A stretch of 46,020 nucleotides of DNA from an archaeon (GCA_002688325.1 NZCS01000006.1:1-46020), one strand, 5' to 3'; shown: positions 16,349-23,644, counted from the stretch's first letter. Program-made: numbers and translations. The notes: generated by a model not told the origin, from the sequence alone.

Positions 16349-17146
16349 CTATCCTAAATGGCTTAACTCTTCATCAGTTATAGTAACCGGGTCTCTTACC
16401 TTTAATTGTTCAAATGAAGGAGCAAAATGGTTTATTCCACTTATACGATACGTACCAACAGCATAAAGTGAATATGTAAACTGGGCTCCTACATGATCAG
16501 CTGTTTCACCACTACCTTTTATACATTCAGCATTAGATAATCTTTCTTTAGGGAAATTGTCTCTAGTATAATGTGTTCCATCTTTTCGCTCAACCCTAAT
16601 CTCAACTTTATTTCCAACAATATCCATAACTGTACATTGAACAACCTCAAAAGGTTTAACATTTTCTAATATCTTTTCAATATCCATCTCGGTTATTCCC
16701 ATTAAAGCTTTTAATTCTCTCACATAACGCATACGATCTTCAGTCCTACCCAAACCCCAATAACCAGATCCTCCTTCAAAAGGTAAAGGTTCAACGGGAA
16801 TATCTACATCTTTTCCGTGTCCAATTACATATCTTAACAAAGCTACTTTTGCTCTTTGTCCAGCTACACCATACACAGCTTCCCCAAAATCATCTCTATC
16901 ATTAAATAATTCTGTTTTCAATCTTCCTTCAGAGATTAACAAATGACCTTCTGCTCTTTCAAGAATTGCTTGAAGATCTCCTTCCAATATAGGTTCTACT
17001 TGTTCTTCAATTGATCCATCAACTAAATTTTGGATATATCTATTAGTAACACCATTCATATTACCGTGTCTAGCTTGTTTTGTACGAGCTTTGATAGTCT
17101 CAAAATCTAATCCAAACAGATTGATTAATGCTTCTCTAAAATCCAT
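16349..17146 (-). CDS. Hypothetical soluble protein, 265 aa
   Basis: No family is recognised. The N-terminal ~100 residues are helical and charged (KARTKQARHGN, EGDLQAILERAEGH). Residues ~140-265 look alpha/beta, with EVVQCTVMDIVGNKVEIRVERKDGTHY as a likely beta-hairpin and a terminal VRDPVTITDEELSHLG. It has no signal peptide or membrane helix. Codon use includes more G/C-rich codons (CGN Arg) than its neighbours, which could mean high expression or transfer. Confidence 0.65.
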   Translation of the reverse strand: MDFREALINLFGLDFETIKARTKQARHGNMNGVTNRYIQNLVDGSIEEQVEPILEGDLQAILERAEGHLLISEGRLKTELFNDRDDFGEAVYGVAGQRAKVALLRYVIGHGKDVDIPVEPLPFEGGSGYWGLGRTEDRMRYVRELKALMGITEMDIEKILENVKPFEVVQCTVMDIVGNKVEIRVERKDGTHYTRDNFPKERLSNAECIKGSGETADHVGAQFTYSLYAVGTYRISGINHFAPSFEQLKVRDPVTITDEELSHLG

Positions 17147-17211
17147 AATAAATAACTAAAAACAACTTACTTATAAAGATTATTGTAACAAAAAAGAAAA
17201 AAAGAAAAAAA

Positions 17212-17892
17212 TTACTTTTTAGCTTTTACCAAATCTTTGATCAAAGACTCTGCTTCTCCTTTCAATCCCAATCCTAAACCAATTCCTAAGGCTATTGCTA
17301 CTCCTACTGCAATTGCTCCAACTAACAACAAGAATGTATTTTCTAATATAGAAACATCCAATCCCATTTGTCTTAAAGCTATTACTGCAATAAAGAATAA
17401 TATTAATGCTCTAACAACAGTTGTTAATAATCGAATACCCCAGATTCTTGCTCTTAGCATCCGTTCTCCAACATAAGTTGCTGCATATACACCGAAAACT
17501 AATATTATTAAACCTACAATCGCATTTGGTAACCATTTAGCTAATCCAAATATTAAATCAGAAATAACTCCTAAGTTCAACAAACTTGGTTTCATTGCTT
17601 CAGCCAAGAATAAAATGAATATATACCACTTAGTTATTCCTCCTGCTAACTCTGATAATCCTATGGTTCCTAAAGCCTTATCTAATCCTAATCTCTTCAT
17701 CTGTCTATCTAATCCAATTCTTTCTAAAACAACAGAGATTGCATGTCCAATGATAATAGACACAAAATAACCAACAATTAGAATTATTATTGCCCCAATC
17801 AACCCAGGCAACTTATCTACTAAAGAATTCCATATTCCCACTACAGGATTTGTTAATGCTTGTAAAGTATTAGTAAATGCTTGTATTGCCAT
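17212..17892 (-). CDS. MscS-related membrane protein with conserved TM helices (CmpX-like)
   Basis: 226 aa from the ATG at 17892. I chose it over a GTG nine bases upstream because a perfect Shine-Dalgarno AGGAGGTG sits 6 nt before the ATG. Five membrane helices include the repeated pattern LPGLIGAIIILIVGYFVSIIIG and LPNAIVGLIILVFGVYAATYVG, typical of the conserved TM helix family (PF05552) related to small mechanosensitive channels. It ends with a Gly/Ala-rich helix resembling the MscS pore and a short KGEAESLIKDLVKAKK tail; the large MscS cytoplasmic domain is absent. It probably forms a pore or channel-associated protein. Confidence 0.85.
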   Translation of the reverse strand: MAIQAFTNTLQALTNPVVGIWNSLVDKLPGLIGAIIILIVGYFVSIIIGHAISVVLERIGLDRQMKRLGLDKALGTIGLSELAGGITKWYIFILFLAEAMKPSLLNLGVISDLIFGLAKWLPNAIVGLIILVFGVYAATYVGERMLRARIWGIRLLTTVVRALILFFIAVIALRQMGLDVSILENTFLLLVGAIAVGVAIALGIGLGLGLKGEAESLIKDLVKAKK

Positions 17893-17898
17893 TAAATA

Positions 17899-17906
17899 CA
17901 CCTCCT
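17899..17906 (-). promoter_or_regulatory. Perfect Shine-Dalgarno for the MscS-like gene
   Basis: AGGAGGTG on the minus strand, 6 nt before the ATG at 17892, fully complementary to the 16S rRNA 3' end. Most starts in this window have no or weaker SD, so this gene is probably strongly translated. Confidence 0.85.
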
Positions 17907-17967
17907 TTTATTTATGTATAATTACAATATCTCTAAAATATCTTACTTATTTATAAAGTTTGCTATA

Positions 17968-18536
17968 CTAAAAATTTTGCATATACTCAAACTTCAAAAC
18001 CATCTTACTTGTCTTCAACTTATACCATAATAAGAAACTTAAAACACTTCCTATAATACCAACAAAAAAACTTAATAAAATTAAATTAATCATAGCTAAA
18101 ATCATATTAAAAACAACACCAGAACTTAAAACAATTCCCATTAACAAAGGAATACTAGCAGCACTTACACCTCCACCTAAAACAACATCTATTTGTACAT
18201 TCTTAATTTCTAATTTAAATATTAAGAATACTAATTCAAAAATAACACCAGCAATAACTAAAACTGCAATTTTATTAAATCCAGTTATTCCAAAATCATT
18301 AACACCATAACTAATCAAACCACTAATTAAAAAAACAAAGTAGCAGAACCAGCTTTTCTAACTAAATAAACAACAAAAGTCATTAAAAAAATAATAATTA
18401 ACAAACTAAAAATATAAGAAATCTGAGGATCTAATCTATTTATTCCTAAACTTAACAAAAACCATATTCCAGATAATATTGCAATAATAACTATATCAAT
18501 AACTCTAAATCTTTTAAAACTTTCAACAGCTATCAT
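17968..18536 (-). pseudogene. Six-helix membrane protein split by a frameshift
   Basis: Two frames (18327-18536, 69 aa; 17968-18318, ~116 aa) abut. The first ends ...RKAGSATLFF at a T7 run (minus strand, about 18330). Adding one T continues as FFLISGLISYGVND into the second, giving a single 189-aa protein with about six membrane helices and a GGGVSAASIPLLMG loop. Size and topology resemble ECF-transporter S components, but I cannot identify a ligand family, so that is only a suggestion. The start overlaps the end of the upstream coiled-coil gene by 4 nt. Confidence 0.65.
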
Positions 18537-19556
18537 TTTATTTCTAAGACTCCTCTTTTTTTCACTTTTTTCTTTACTTTCTTACCAATAATACTTTCCA
18601 AAACAGGAATAGTATGTTTTATCTCAGTCATTCTATCTTTATATCTATTAATTCTTATATCATAAGTTACTTTAGTTAATTTTTTAAATTTAAATCGATC
18701 TTCTTGTGCTTTCTTAATTAACCTTTCCAAAGTTTGTAATTCCAATCTTAAATTTAATAATTTATTCTTAGCTAATTTAACCCTTACTTTCTTAGCAACT
18801 TTAGGACCAAAAACAATTACTAAAATTATAAACAACAATATTGCCCACCAATACTTAACAAAAAATCCTTTACTTAAATTAATTAATCCTTTCAATCTTT
18901 TAGCTTCACTACTTGCCTCATCTAATTTCAAATCTGCTTCTTTTAAAAAAGCTTCAGCCTCATCATATCTTTCTTCATTAAATGATATTTTAGCTGCTTC
19001 TAATATCACCAAAACCTTCAGAAGTATCAATTTTACTTTTTCTATAACTTTCTTCCTTACTTTCAATCAAAGAAATTTCATCTATTATCTTAAAAGCTTG
19101 ATTTTTCTTAAATTTAATCAACTGAGTCAATCTAAAAACTCCTTTATAATCTTGTTTTTCAACATCATAAGAAGGTGTTTCTTTTCCTATTCTCAATAAT
19201 TTTTCTAAATATTCTTTTTTCAAACCAATTTCTTCTCTAACTTCCTCTTTTAGTTCATCTAAACTTTCACCAATAAAATTTCTTTCAGCCTCTAATAAAA
19301 CATCATTAACAAACAAAACAGACAAATTAGAATTAATTAATTCTTTTATATCATCTTCTGCATCCATTAAACTATCTAAAGCTCCACTTCTACTAATTTC
19401 TTCAGGTTCTACAAACTTAAATTCACTTTTAATTTCAGTTTCTTCTAAAATAACACTTCCAGTTATACTATTAAAATTAATTAAGATTCCTATTGAAGAA
19501 ATAATTAATAAAACAATACAAAACATATACATATCTCTATCGTTTTTTTGGAACAT
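18533..19556 (-). pseudogene. Coiled-coil membrane protein split by a frameshift
   Basis: Two overlapping frames (18990-19556, 188 aa; 18533-19066, from a TTG) make better sense as one 340-aa protein. Deleting one base near 19007-19012 (GAAGGTTTT to GAAGTTTT on the minus strand) reads ...SKIDTSEVLVILEAAKISFNEERYDEA. Layout: N-terminal membrane anchor (~10-27) with the SITGSVILEE element common in DPANN surface proteins, extracellular coiled coil, a second membrane helix (YWWAILLFIILVIVFG), then a basic cytoplasmic coiled coil. Upstream, a frame reading KKRDKVYDMLKEMGINVPKK runs into an A7 run just at the ATG, so the true start may also be upstream. Function unknown. Confidence 0.6.
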
Positions 19557-19629
19557 TTATACCCATCTCCTTCAACATATCATAAACTTTATCCCTTTTC
19601 TTCAAATCTTAAAACTAAAAGATAGAAAT

Positions 19630-19642
19630 ATTTATATATAAC
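19630..19642 (+). promoter_or_regulatory. TATA-like box ahead of the hairpin pair
   Basis: TTTATATATAAC lies about 25-30 nt upstream of the first hairpin arm (19663), the usual distance from an archaeal TATA box to the transcription start. It is nearly symmetrical and could also serve the minus-strand gene. No BRE is clear. Confidence 0.4.
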
Positions 19643-19662
19643 TTATACTTTATACCTCTAAA

Positions 19663-19780
19663 GTGTTAATAGAAGAATTTTTTCAACTTTCGGGTTGTTG
19701 AAACTTCGGTTATTAACACTACAAGAAGTTAGCAGGAGAATTTATTTTATCTTCGGATTAAATTTACTTCGGATGCTAAC
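19663..19780 (+). ncRNA. Tandem structured hairpins with BHB-like bulges (candidate RNA)
   Basis: Two hairpins lie back to back. Hairpin 1 (19663-19719): GTGTTAATA/TATTAACAC outer stem, then GAAG/CTTC, then TTTCAAC/GTTGAAA. Hairpin 2 (19728-19780): GTTAGCA/TGCTAAC, then GGAG/CTTC, then an AT-rich stem capped by C(TTCG)G. Both share a 4-bp helix flanked by an AAT.. bulge on one strand and GGT/GGA on the other, in the order expected for a bulge-helix-bulge on the plus strand. ACCTCTAAA lies just before hairpin 1, and CCTCTAAA follows hairpin 2. No coding sense is visible. A partial third copy is at 21368-21400. Confidence 0.5.
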
Positions 19781-19800
19781 CTCTAAACTTTTCTTAAACA
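19768..19800. repeat. 33-bp direct repeat, left copy
   Basis: It begins TTCGGATGCTAACCTCTAAA and continues as an AT-rich tail. It matches 21368-21400 at 31 of 33 positions, exactly 1600 bp apart. It contains the 3' arm of hairpin 2 and flanks the Fic locus. Confidence 0.8.
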
Positions 19801-19820
19801 ATTAAAACCTTATTATTTTC

Positions 19821-20008
19821 TTAACAAACTTTAAAATTAATTTTTTTCAAATCATCTTCAAACACATGTTTTATTAGTATTTTCTCCGGCTTAAAACACA
19901 TAACATCATATCTATATCCCTTATCTGTTATATCTATTATAGATATTTCTCCAATATATTCCCTACCTTCACACTCACTCTATCTCCTTCCTTAAATTTT
20001 GAATTCAT
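19821..20008 (-). pseudogene. Small SH3/Tudor-like protein coupled to Fic, frameshifted
   Basis: The ATG at 20008 overlaps the Fic stop as ATGA. The first frame reads MNSKFKEGDRVSVKVG and soon stops. A second frame reads YIGEISIIDITDKGYRYDV..FEDDLKKINFKVC and stops at 19821. One added A near 19960 (GGGAAT to GGGAAAT) joins them into a 62-aa protein with the look of a small beta-barrel (FKEGDRVxV...KYIGEI). The tight coupling suggests a partner of the Fic protein, perhaps a regulator; that is inference. The break may be real or a sequencing indel. Confidence 0.55.
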
Positions 20009-21252
20009 TTTTCCATAAGTTTTTCATTAATTGTTTTAAGATTTGAAAGTATAATAAGTTGTATTATTTGATTAAGTTTCTTATCATTTCTTTTCTTTGC
20101 TCCTTTTGTTGAAAAAACATATTCTTCAAGCAAACCAAGAGGAATATCAAACACAGGAACATTCAATATTCTAAGCAAATGGAATGTTATTAATCTAGTT
20201 GTTCTACTATTACCATCTTCAAAAGGATGGATATACTGGAATTCATTATGGAAATATGCTGCAAATTCTAAAATTTCCTTTAATGCATGTCTTTTTTTAT
20301 TTGTGAATGTTTCATATTTATTCATCAGATTAACAAGTTTTTTTTCAATTTCATCAACTCTTGCAACTTTATAATCTGGATTGCCTTCAATATGGACTGC
20401 CCTTTTTCTTATTTTACCAGCAATTTCTGGTCTATGTTGCATAGCAAGATAATGATAATTTAAAATTGCTCCCTTGTTCAATGGTGATTTTTCTTCAGCA
20501 TCTTTTATCATCTTATCAATAGATTTCTGGTAATTCTGTACTTCTTGTACACTTTCCAAATCAAGATCTTTTGGAACTATGTGTTTTTTTAATAGTTTAA
20601 TAGTGTCTGGTAAAGTTATAGGATTACCTTCAATACTCAAACTATGATGTATAAACTTAATTTCATAATCTTTAGATACATCTTTATATTTTTGTAAATT
20701 CTTACTAACCAAATTACGAAATTTTTTAAGTTCACGTTTTATATCATCAAAATATTCATCTTCTTTATATTTTGCAACCAATACTTTATGTCCAAAATAT
20801 TTCACTAAATTACCTAAAAATGAATTGTATGGTATAATTGCTTCCAATGGTTTTCTAGAAAAGATAATCAATAAACCATATTTTGCTAAAATTTCCACAT
20901 TTTTCATAAATCTTTTAATTCCAATATCAAAATCATTAGCTGTAAATCTTTTCTTTAAAAATGCCTTGTTAATAAATTTAACAAGCTTTTCATCCAACAA
21001 ATCATTATAATTAATCTGATTAGACACACAATAGTTGATTATATCATATGTAAGATCATTTCGTTTTGATCTTAATACAAGGAAACCATGTTTATCTTTA
21101 GAAAGAAAACCTTGTTCAGTTAACTTAATTAACAAAATATAAATTGTTTGATAGCTTGCATAACTTTTCTTAAATGCTTTTGCCACATCATGAGCAGCCA
21201 AAGGTATATCTTTTTTGTACATATATTCAAATACATCATATTGTGTTACCAT
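20005..21252 (-). CDS. Fic family protein with N-terminal winged-helix region
   Basis: 415 aa. Residues 1-65 resemble a winged helix (DVFEYMYKKDIPLAAHDVAKAF, ...TIYILLIKLTEQGFLSKDKHG), suggesting DNA binding. The Fic domain carries the inhibitory SLSIEG motif at 204-209 and the active-site motif HPFEDGNSRTTR at 342-353, intact at His342, Asp, Asn and Arg. It probably modifies proteins with AMP or another nucleotide and may repress its own promoter. The minus-strand promoter region has TTTAAATA just before the start. The locus is flanked by 33-bp direct repeats and sits in a toxin-rich island, so acquisition by transfer is likely. Confidence 0.88.
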   Translation of the reverse strand: MVTQYDVFEYMYKKDIPLAAHDVAKAFKKSYASYQTIYILLIKLTEQGFLSKDKHGFLVLRSKRNDLTYDIINYCVSNQINYNDLLDEKLVKFINKAFLKKRFTANDFDIGIKRFMKNVEILAKYGLLIIFSRKPLEAIIPYNSFLGNLVKYFGHKVLVAKYKEDEYFDDIKRELKKFRNLVSKNLQKYKDVSKDYEIKFIHHSLSIEGNPITLPDTIKLLKKHIVPKDLDLESVQEVQNYQKSIDKMIKDAEEKSPLNKGAILNYHYLAMQHRPEIAGKIRKRAVHIEGNPDYKVARVDEIEKKLVNLMNKYETFTNKKRHALKEILEFAAYFHNEFQYIHPFEDGNSRTTRLITFHLLRILNVPVFDIPLGLLEEYVFSTKGAKKRNDKKLNQIIQLIILSNLKTINEKLMEK

Positions 21253-21367
21253 GTGTTATTTAAAACATTACTTATTAATAAAGGTTTCTATTCTGCCCTG
21301 ATTTTTATGTAGAATTAAAAAAATAAGGCATCTTATAACCTTTTAGTATATATTTTTTTATTTTATA

Positions 21368-21400
21368 TTCGGATGCTAACCTCTAAAATTTTCTTAAATA
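21368..21400. repeat. 33-bp direct repeat, right copy
   Basis: Second copy of the repeat at 19768-19800, with two mismatches. Here only the 3' arm of the hairpin is present; the rest is replaced by AT-rich sequence. Confidence 0.8.
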
Positions 21401-21402
21401 AT

Positions 21403-21888
21403 CTATCTACTAAATTTTTTAATCTCACTTACAGCATAATTAATCAATTCAGATGTTACAAACAATGAAGATTCATCATAGATTTCTTTTAAGATCTTTA
21501 TTGATTCTTTTTGATTAATAATTTTTTCTCTAAAACATCTTACTATAATCCCTATTGTTCCTATTGGTTTTAAATCTAAATGTTTAGCTATTTCTCTTGC
21601 ATCTAAATCATCTGTTAAAATTAAAGGAATGTTTAGTGATTTACACAACCAAATAATTGAAGATTCTCCTATGTCCAGATTATATTTTGTAGTTATTAAT
21701 GCTACTTGATTTTTGTTGATTTTTTCTAATTCAAAATTTTTTGGAAGTTTTTCAATTTTATATTTAGATAATTCTTCTTTTACATACTTAGAAATAAAGA
21801 TTTTTTTAAATATTTTTAGTAATTTTACTTTATTTATTTCCTGTAAATGTAATATGGGTCCTGTATCTGCACATACTTTATTCACCAT
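21403..21888 (-). CDS. PIN-domain ribonuclease toxin (DUF3368-like)
   Basis: 161 aa with the PIN pattern: CADTGPILHL (Asp8), DIGESSIIWL (Glu75) and LTDDLDAREIAKHLDLKPIGTIGII (Asp93, Asp94, Asp96), which together bind Mg2+ for single-stranded RNA cleavage. The IGTIGIIV...FREKII segment is typical of the DUF3368 branch. It overlaps the upstream antitoxin gene by 11 nt, the normal antitoxin-first VapBC-like order. Confidence 0.9.
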   Translation of the reverse strand: MVNKVCADTGPILHLQEINKVKLLKIFKKIFISKYVKEELSKYKIEKLPKNFELEKINKNQVALITTKYNLDIGESSIIWLCKSLNIPLILTDDLDAREIAKHLDLKPIGTIGIIVRCFREKIINQKESIKILKEIYDESSLFVTSELINYAVSEIKKFSR

Positions 21889-22069
21889 ATAATCCCCATT
21901 CTACATCTTCTTTAATTGCTTTTTCTAGTTTTTGCATTTTTAATTTAATAATTAAATCTCGAATTGCATCTCGAATAAGTTCTGATTTGTTTGCATACCA
22001 TCCTTCTTTAATTAATTCTTCTGATTCTATTACTAAACGTTCTGTGAGTTTTGTTGGAACTGTTTGCAT
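21878..22069 (-). CDS. Ribbon-helix-helix antitoxin for the PIN toxin
   Basis: 63 aa from the ATG at 22069 (MQTVPTKLTERLV). A longer frame reaching to 22138 reads through a 28-bp palindrome and is not coding. The fold is RHH: a beta strand TVPTKLTERLV, then ESEELIKEGWYANKSELIRDAIRDLI, the classic G-x-x-x-s-sELIR-A pattern of CopG/ParD-like antitoxins, and an acidic C-terminal tail (KEDVEWGLYGE) that would contact the toxin. It binds its own operator, most likely the palindrome just upstream. Confidence 0.88.
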   Translation of the reverse strand: MQTVPTKLTERLVIESEELIKEGWYANKSELIRDAIRDLIIKLKMQKLEKAIKEDVEWGLYGE

Positions 22070-22081
22070 TTTTACATCACC

Positions 22082-22109
22082 AAATAGTATTACTATAGTA
22101 ATACTATTT
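22082..22109. promoter_or_regulatory. 28-bp perfect palindromic operator of the PIN/RHH pair
   Basis: A perfect inverted repeat with half-site AAATAGTATTACTA, centred 26 nt upstream of the antitoxin ATG. TAGTATTAC and its mirror are well suited to two RHH dimers. A second, 12-bp palindrome, ACTTTCGAAAGT, lies at 22113-22124. Confidence 0.8.
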
Positions 22110-22164
22110 AAAACTTTCGAAAGTACAGTTTTAAACAAAAATTAATATCATCACAATTTATATA

Positions 22165-22202
22165 GTATACTGAACAAATTTACTTTAATTTGTACAGTAT
22201 AC
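22165..22202. repeat. 38-nt inverted repeat between HTH gene and antitoxin
   Basis: Arms of 16 bp (GTATACTGAACAAATT and its mirror with one mismatch) around a 6-nt centre. It lies about 30 nt past the stop of the winged-HTH gene. It could be an operator for that regulator, or a hairpin at the end of its transcript. Confidence 0.65.
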
Positions 22203-22230
22203 TGAACATCTTTTAATTTTTCTTGAACAG

Positions 22231-22668
22231 TTAAATTTTCAATTTCTTCATTCTTTTAGAACCCAAAATCTTCTTCAAAACCTTCAAAAATCCTTCACTT
22301 TGATCTAAAGGTATTGTAATAGAATGTTCATGAACCCAGTCTTTATTAACTCTTTTCTTTTTTTGAATTAACAAATATTTCCCAAATTCATTCTCTAAAA
22401 TATCAAACCAGATTATTCTATTATTATATTTCAAATTCTCAAAATCAAAATGATGAACTCTATGGTTAGGATAATAAACTTTAGTAACACCAAACTTCTT
22501 CATATAAATTTCGTTCTCTAATTCTAACACCTGTAAATGTTTTTCAATAGCTTTCCTAGAAAAACCAGTATTTTTTACAATTTCACTCATAGTTAAACCT
22601 TTAGGATTATTTTTCAGAAATTCAATCAATTTACTATGTATTATTCTTTCTTTCTTAACTGGATTCAT
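22231..22668 (-). CDS. Winged-HTH protein with C-terminal PUR/PC4-like segment
   Basis: 145 aa. Residues ~8-70 are an ArsR/MarR-like winged helix (LIEFLKNNPKGLTMSEIVKNTGFSRKAIEKHLQVLELENEIYMKKFG). The second half, with ENEFGKYLLIQKKKR...HSITIPLDQSEGFLKVLKKIL, resembles the strand-helix repeat of PUR-alpha/DUF3276-type single-stranded nucleic-acid binders; this part is a tentative call. It is probably a local transcription regulator. It sits upstream of the PIN/RHH pair with two inverted repeats between them. Confidence 0.7.
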   Translation of the reverse strand: MNPVKKERIIHSKLIEFLKNNPKGLTMSEIVKNTGFSRKAIEKHLQVLELENEIYMKKFGVTKVYYPNHRVHHFDFENLKYNNRIIWFDILENEFGKYLLIQKKKRVNKDWVHEHSITIPLDQSEGFLKVLKKILGSKRMKKLKI

Positions 22669-22763
22669 AATTTTACAATAACCAAAAGACTTATATATCT
22701 ATTGTTCTTTATATTGGTTACCAACAATAATTATCATAAAATTCATAATTAAAAATAAAAAAT

Positions 22764-22858
22764 GGTCAAGAAGGCCTAAAACACTAGACTTAAGATCCAG
22801 TTAACACTCGCGTGTTACGCGGGTTCAAATGTTAATACGGGAAATCCCGTCCCTGGCG
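22764..22858 (+). tRNA. tRNA-Leu (TAA) lacking its 5' part; T-loop insertion
   Basis: From the D-loop GGTCAAG onward it follows tRNA-Leu: D-stem 3' GGC, anticodon stem CTAGA/TCCAG (one A-C mismatch) with loop CTTAAGA (anticodon TAA), long variable arm TAACAC-TCGC-GTGTTA, T-arm GCGGG-TTCAAA..T-CCCGT, acceptor 3' strand CCCTGGC. Upstream is only AT-rich DNA: no GCCAGGG acceptor strand or D-stem 5' half exists here or elsewhere in the window. Eight extra nt lie between D-stem and anticodon stem, and 15 nt (22830-22844) split the T-loop at 59/60, as in tRNA-Tyr. The predicted discriminator is G, unusual for Leu. It is either a 3' half of a split tRNA or a decayed copy. Confidence 0.6.
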
Positions 22859-22880
22859 CTGTAAATTAAATCAACAAAAA

Positions 22881-23612
22881 ATGAGTTTACTAAAAACTTG
22901 CCAAAATTTTGCAAAACAAGATAATAACATATTAAACATAATTCTATATGGTTCTCGAGCTAGAGGAGATTTCAAAAAAACTAGTGACTACGATATCATA
23001 TTTATCATTAAATCTCCAATAAAATCACCAAACAAAGAATATAAAATTAAACAACATTATGAAAACCAAATTGCTAGAAAACTTAAAATAGATGAACATT
23101 TAATTCAGACTTCCATATGGCCTTTAAAAATGTTCAAAGAAGAACACAAAAAAGGTAATAGTTTTGTTTATTGTACATTAAGAGATGGAAAAATACTCTA
23201 TTCAAAACAAAAATTAAATTTAAAACAACCAAAAAATTCTCAAAAAGCTGCAGTAGATAGATTAAATTTTGCTAAAAGAAACATAACAAACATAGAATTT
23301 TCTTTAAAGCATCTCAAAAAACATAAAATTTCAAACTTTGATATAGAACATTTAGGATATTCATCAATGCATTTATGTTGGACAGTATGTATGTTTAATA
23401 ACTTCTATCCAATTTCTAAATATACAATCCTAAAAGAATGTAAAAAATATTTTACTACAAAACAGTTTAAAAACATCAAAAAAACATATAATTTATATGC
23501 AACTCAAAACAGTTATAAAAATATTAAAAAGAAAACTTTCATAAAATTATTCAAAAGTTTAAAAAAAACAATAAAAATAACAGAAAAAAAATACAAAAAA
23601 CAAAACATTTAA
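22881..23612 (+). CDS. Nucleotidyltransferase (MNT type) with C-terminal helical domain
   Basis: 243 aa. The polymerase-beta-like active site is clear: YGSRARGDFKKTSDYDIIFII (residues ~21-41) with GS, the two metal Asp of SDYD and the following strand. The C-terminal ~120 residues are helical, Lys-rich, and HEPN-like in size, but I do not see the R-x4-6-H catalytic motif of HEPN RNases. Minimal nucleotidyltransferases of this kind usually act as antitoxins that modify a HEPN partner; the fused form could also be a KNTase-like enzyme. It starts 22 nt after the tRNA-Leu remnant. Confidence 0.75.
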   Translation: MSLLKTCQNFAKQDNNILNIILYGSRARGDFKKTSDYDIIFIIKSPIKSPNKEYKIKQHYENQIARKLKIDEHLIQTSIWPLKMFKEEHKKGNSFVYCTLRDGKILYSKQKLNLKQPKNSQKAAVDRLNFAKRNITNIEFSLKHLKKHKISNFDIEHLGYSSMHLCWTVCMFNNFYPISKYTILKECKKYFTTKQFKNIKKTYNLYATQNSYKNIKKKTFIKLFKSLKKTIKITEKKYKKQNI

Positions 23613-23613
23613 A

Positions 23614-23632
23614 TATGGCATTGCATACCATA
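23614..23632. promoter_or_regulatory. Inverted repeat ahead of the TumE-like pair
   Basis: TATGG-N9-CCATA (partly symmetric inside) lies 12 nt before the ATG at 23645, with a GGGAG ribosome-binding site following. This is the place expected for autorepression by the HTH antitoxin. Confidence 0.5.
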
Positions 23633-23644
23633 AGGGAGTATTGA

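Noticed and set aside
19728-19820. A small peptide created by splicing of hairpin 2 (SD-like AGGAG next to ATG)
   Set aside because: It would encode only about 10 residues and no conservation can be judged; most likely chance.
22070-22138. N-terminal extension of the RHH antitoxin (MFKTVLSKVLNS..)
   Set aside because: It is translated from a perfect 28-bp palindrome and a 12-bp palindrome that fit an operator; the RHH fold starts at the ATG at 22069.
22739-22764. A hidden 5' exon of tRNA-Leu directly upstream, separated by an intron
   Set aside because: The ~95 nt upstream to the HTH gene have no GC-rich stretch that could pair with CCCTGGC or supply the D-stem.
22881-23612. A fused HEPN RNase toxin with the nucleotidyltransferase
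   Set aside because: The C-terminal half is helical, but I could not find the R-x4-6-H catalytic motif, so only a helical domain is stated.
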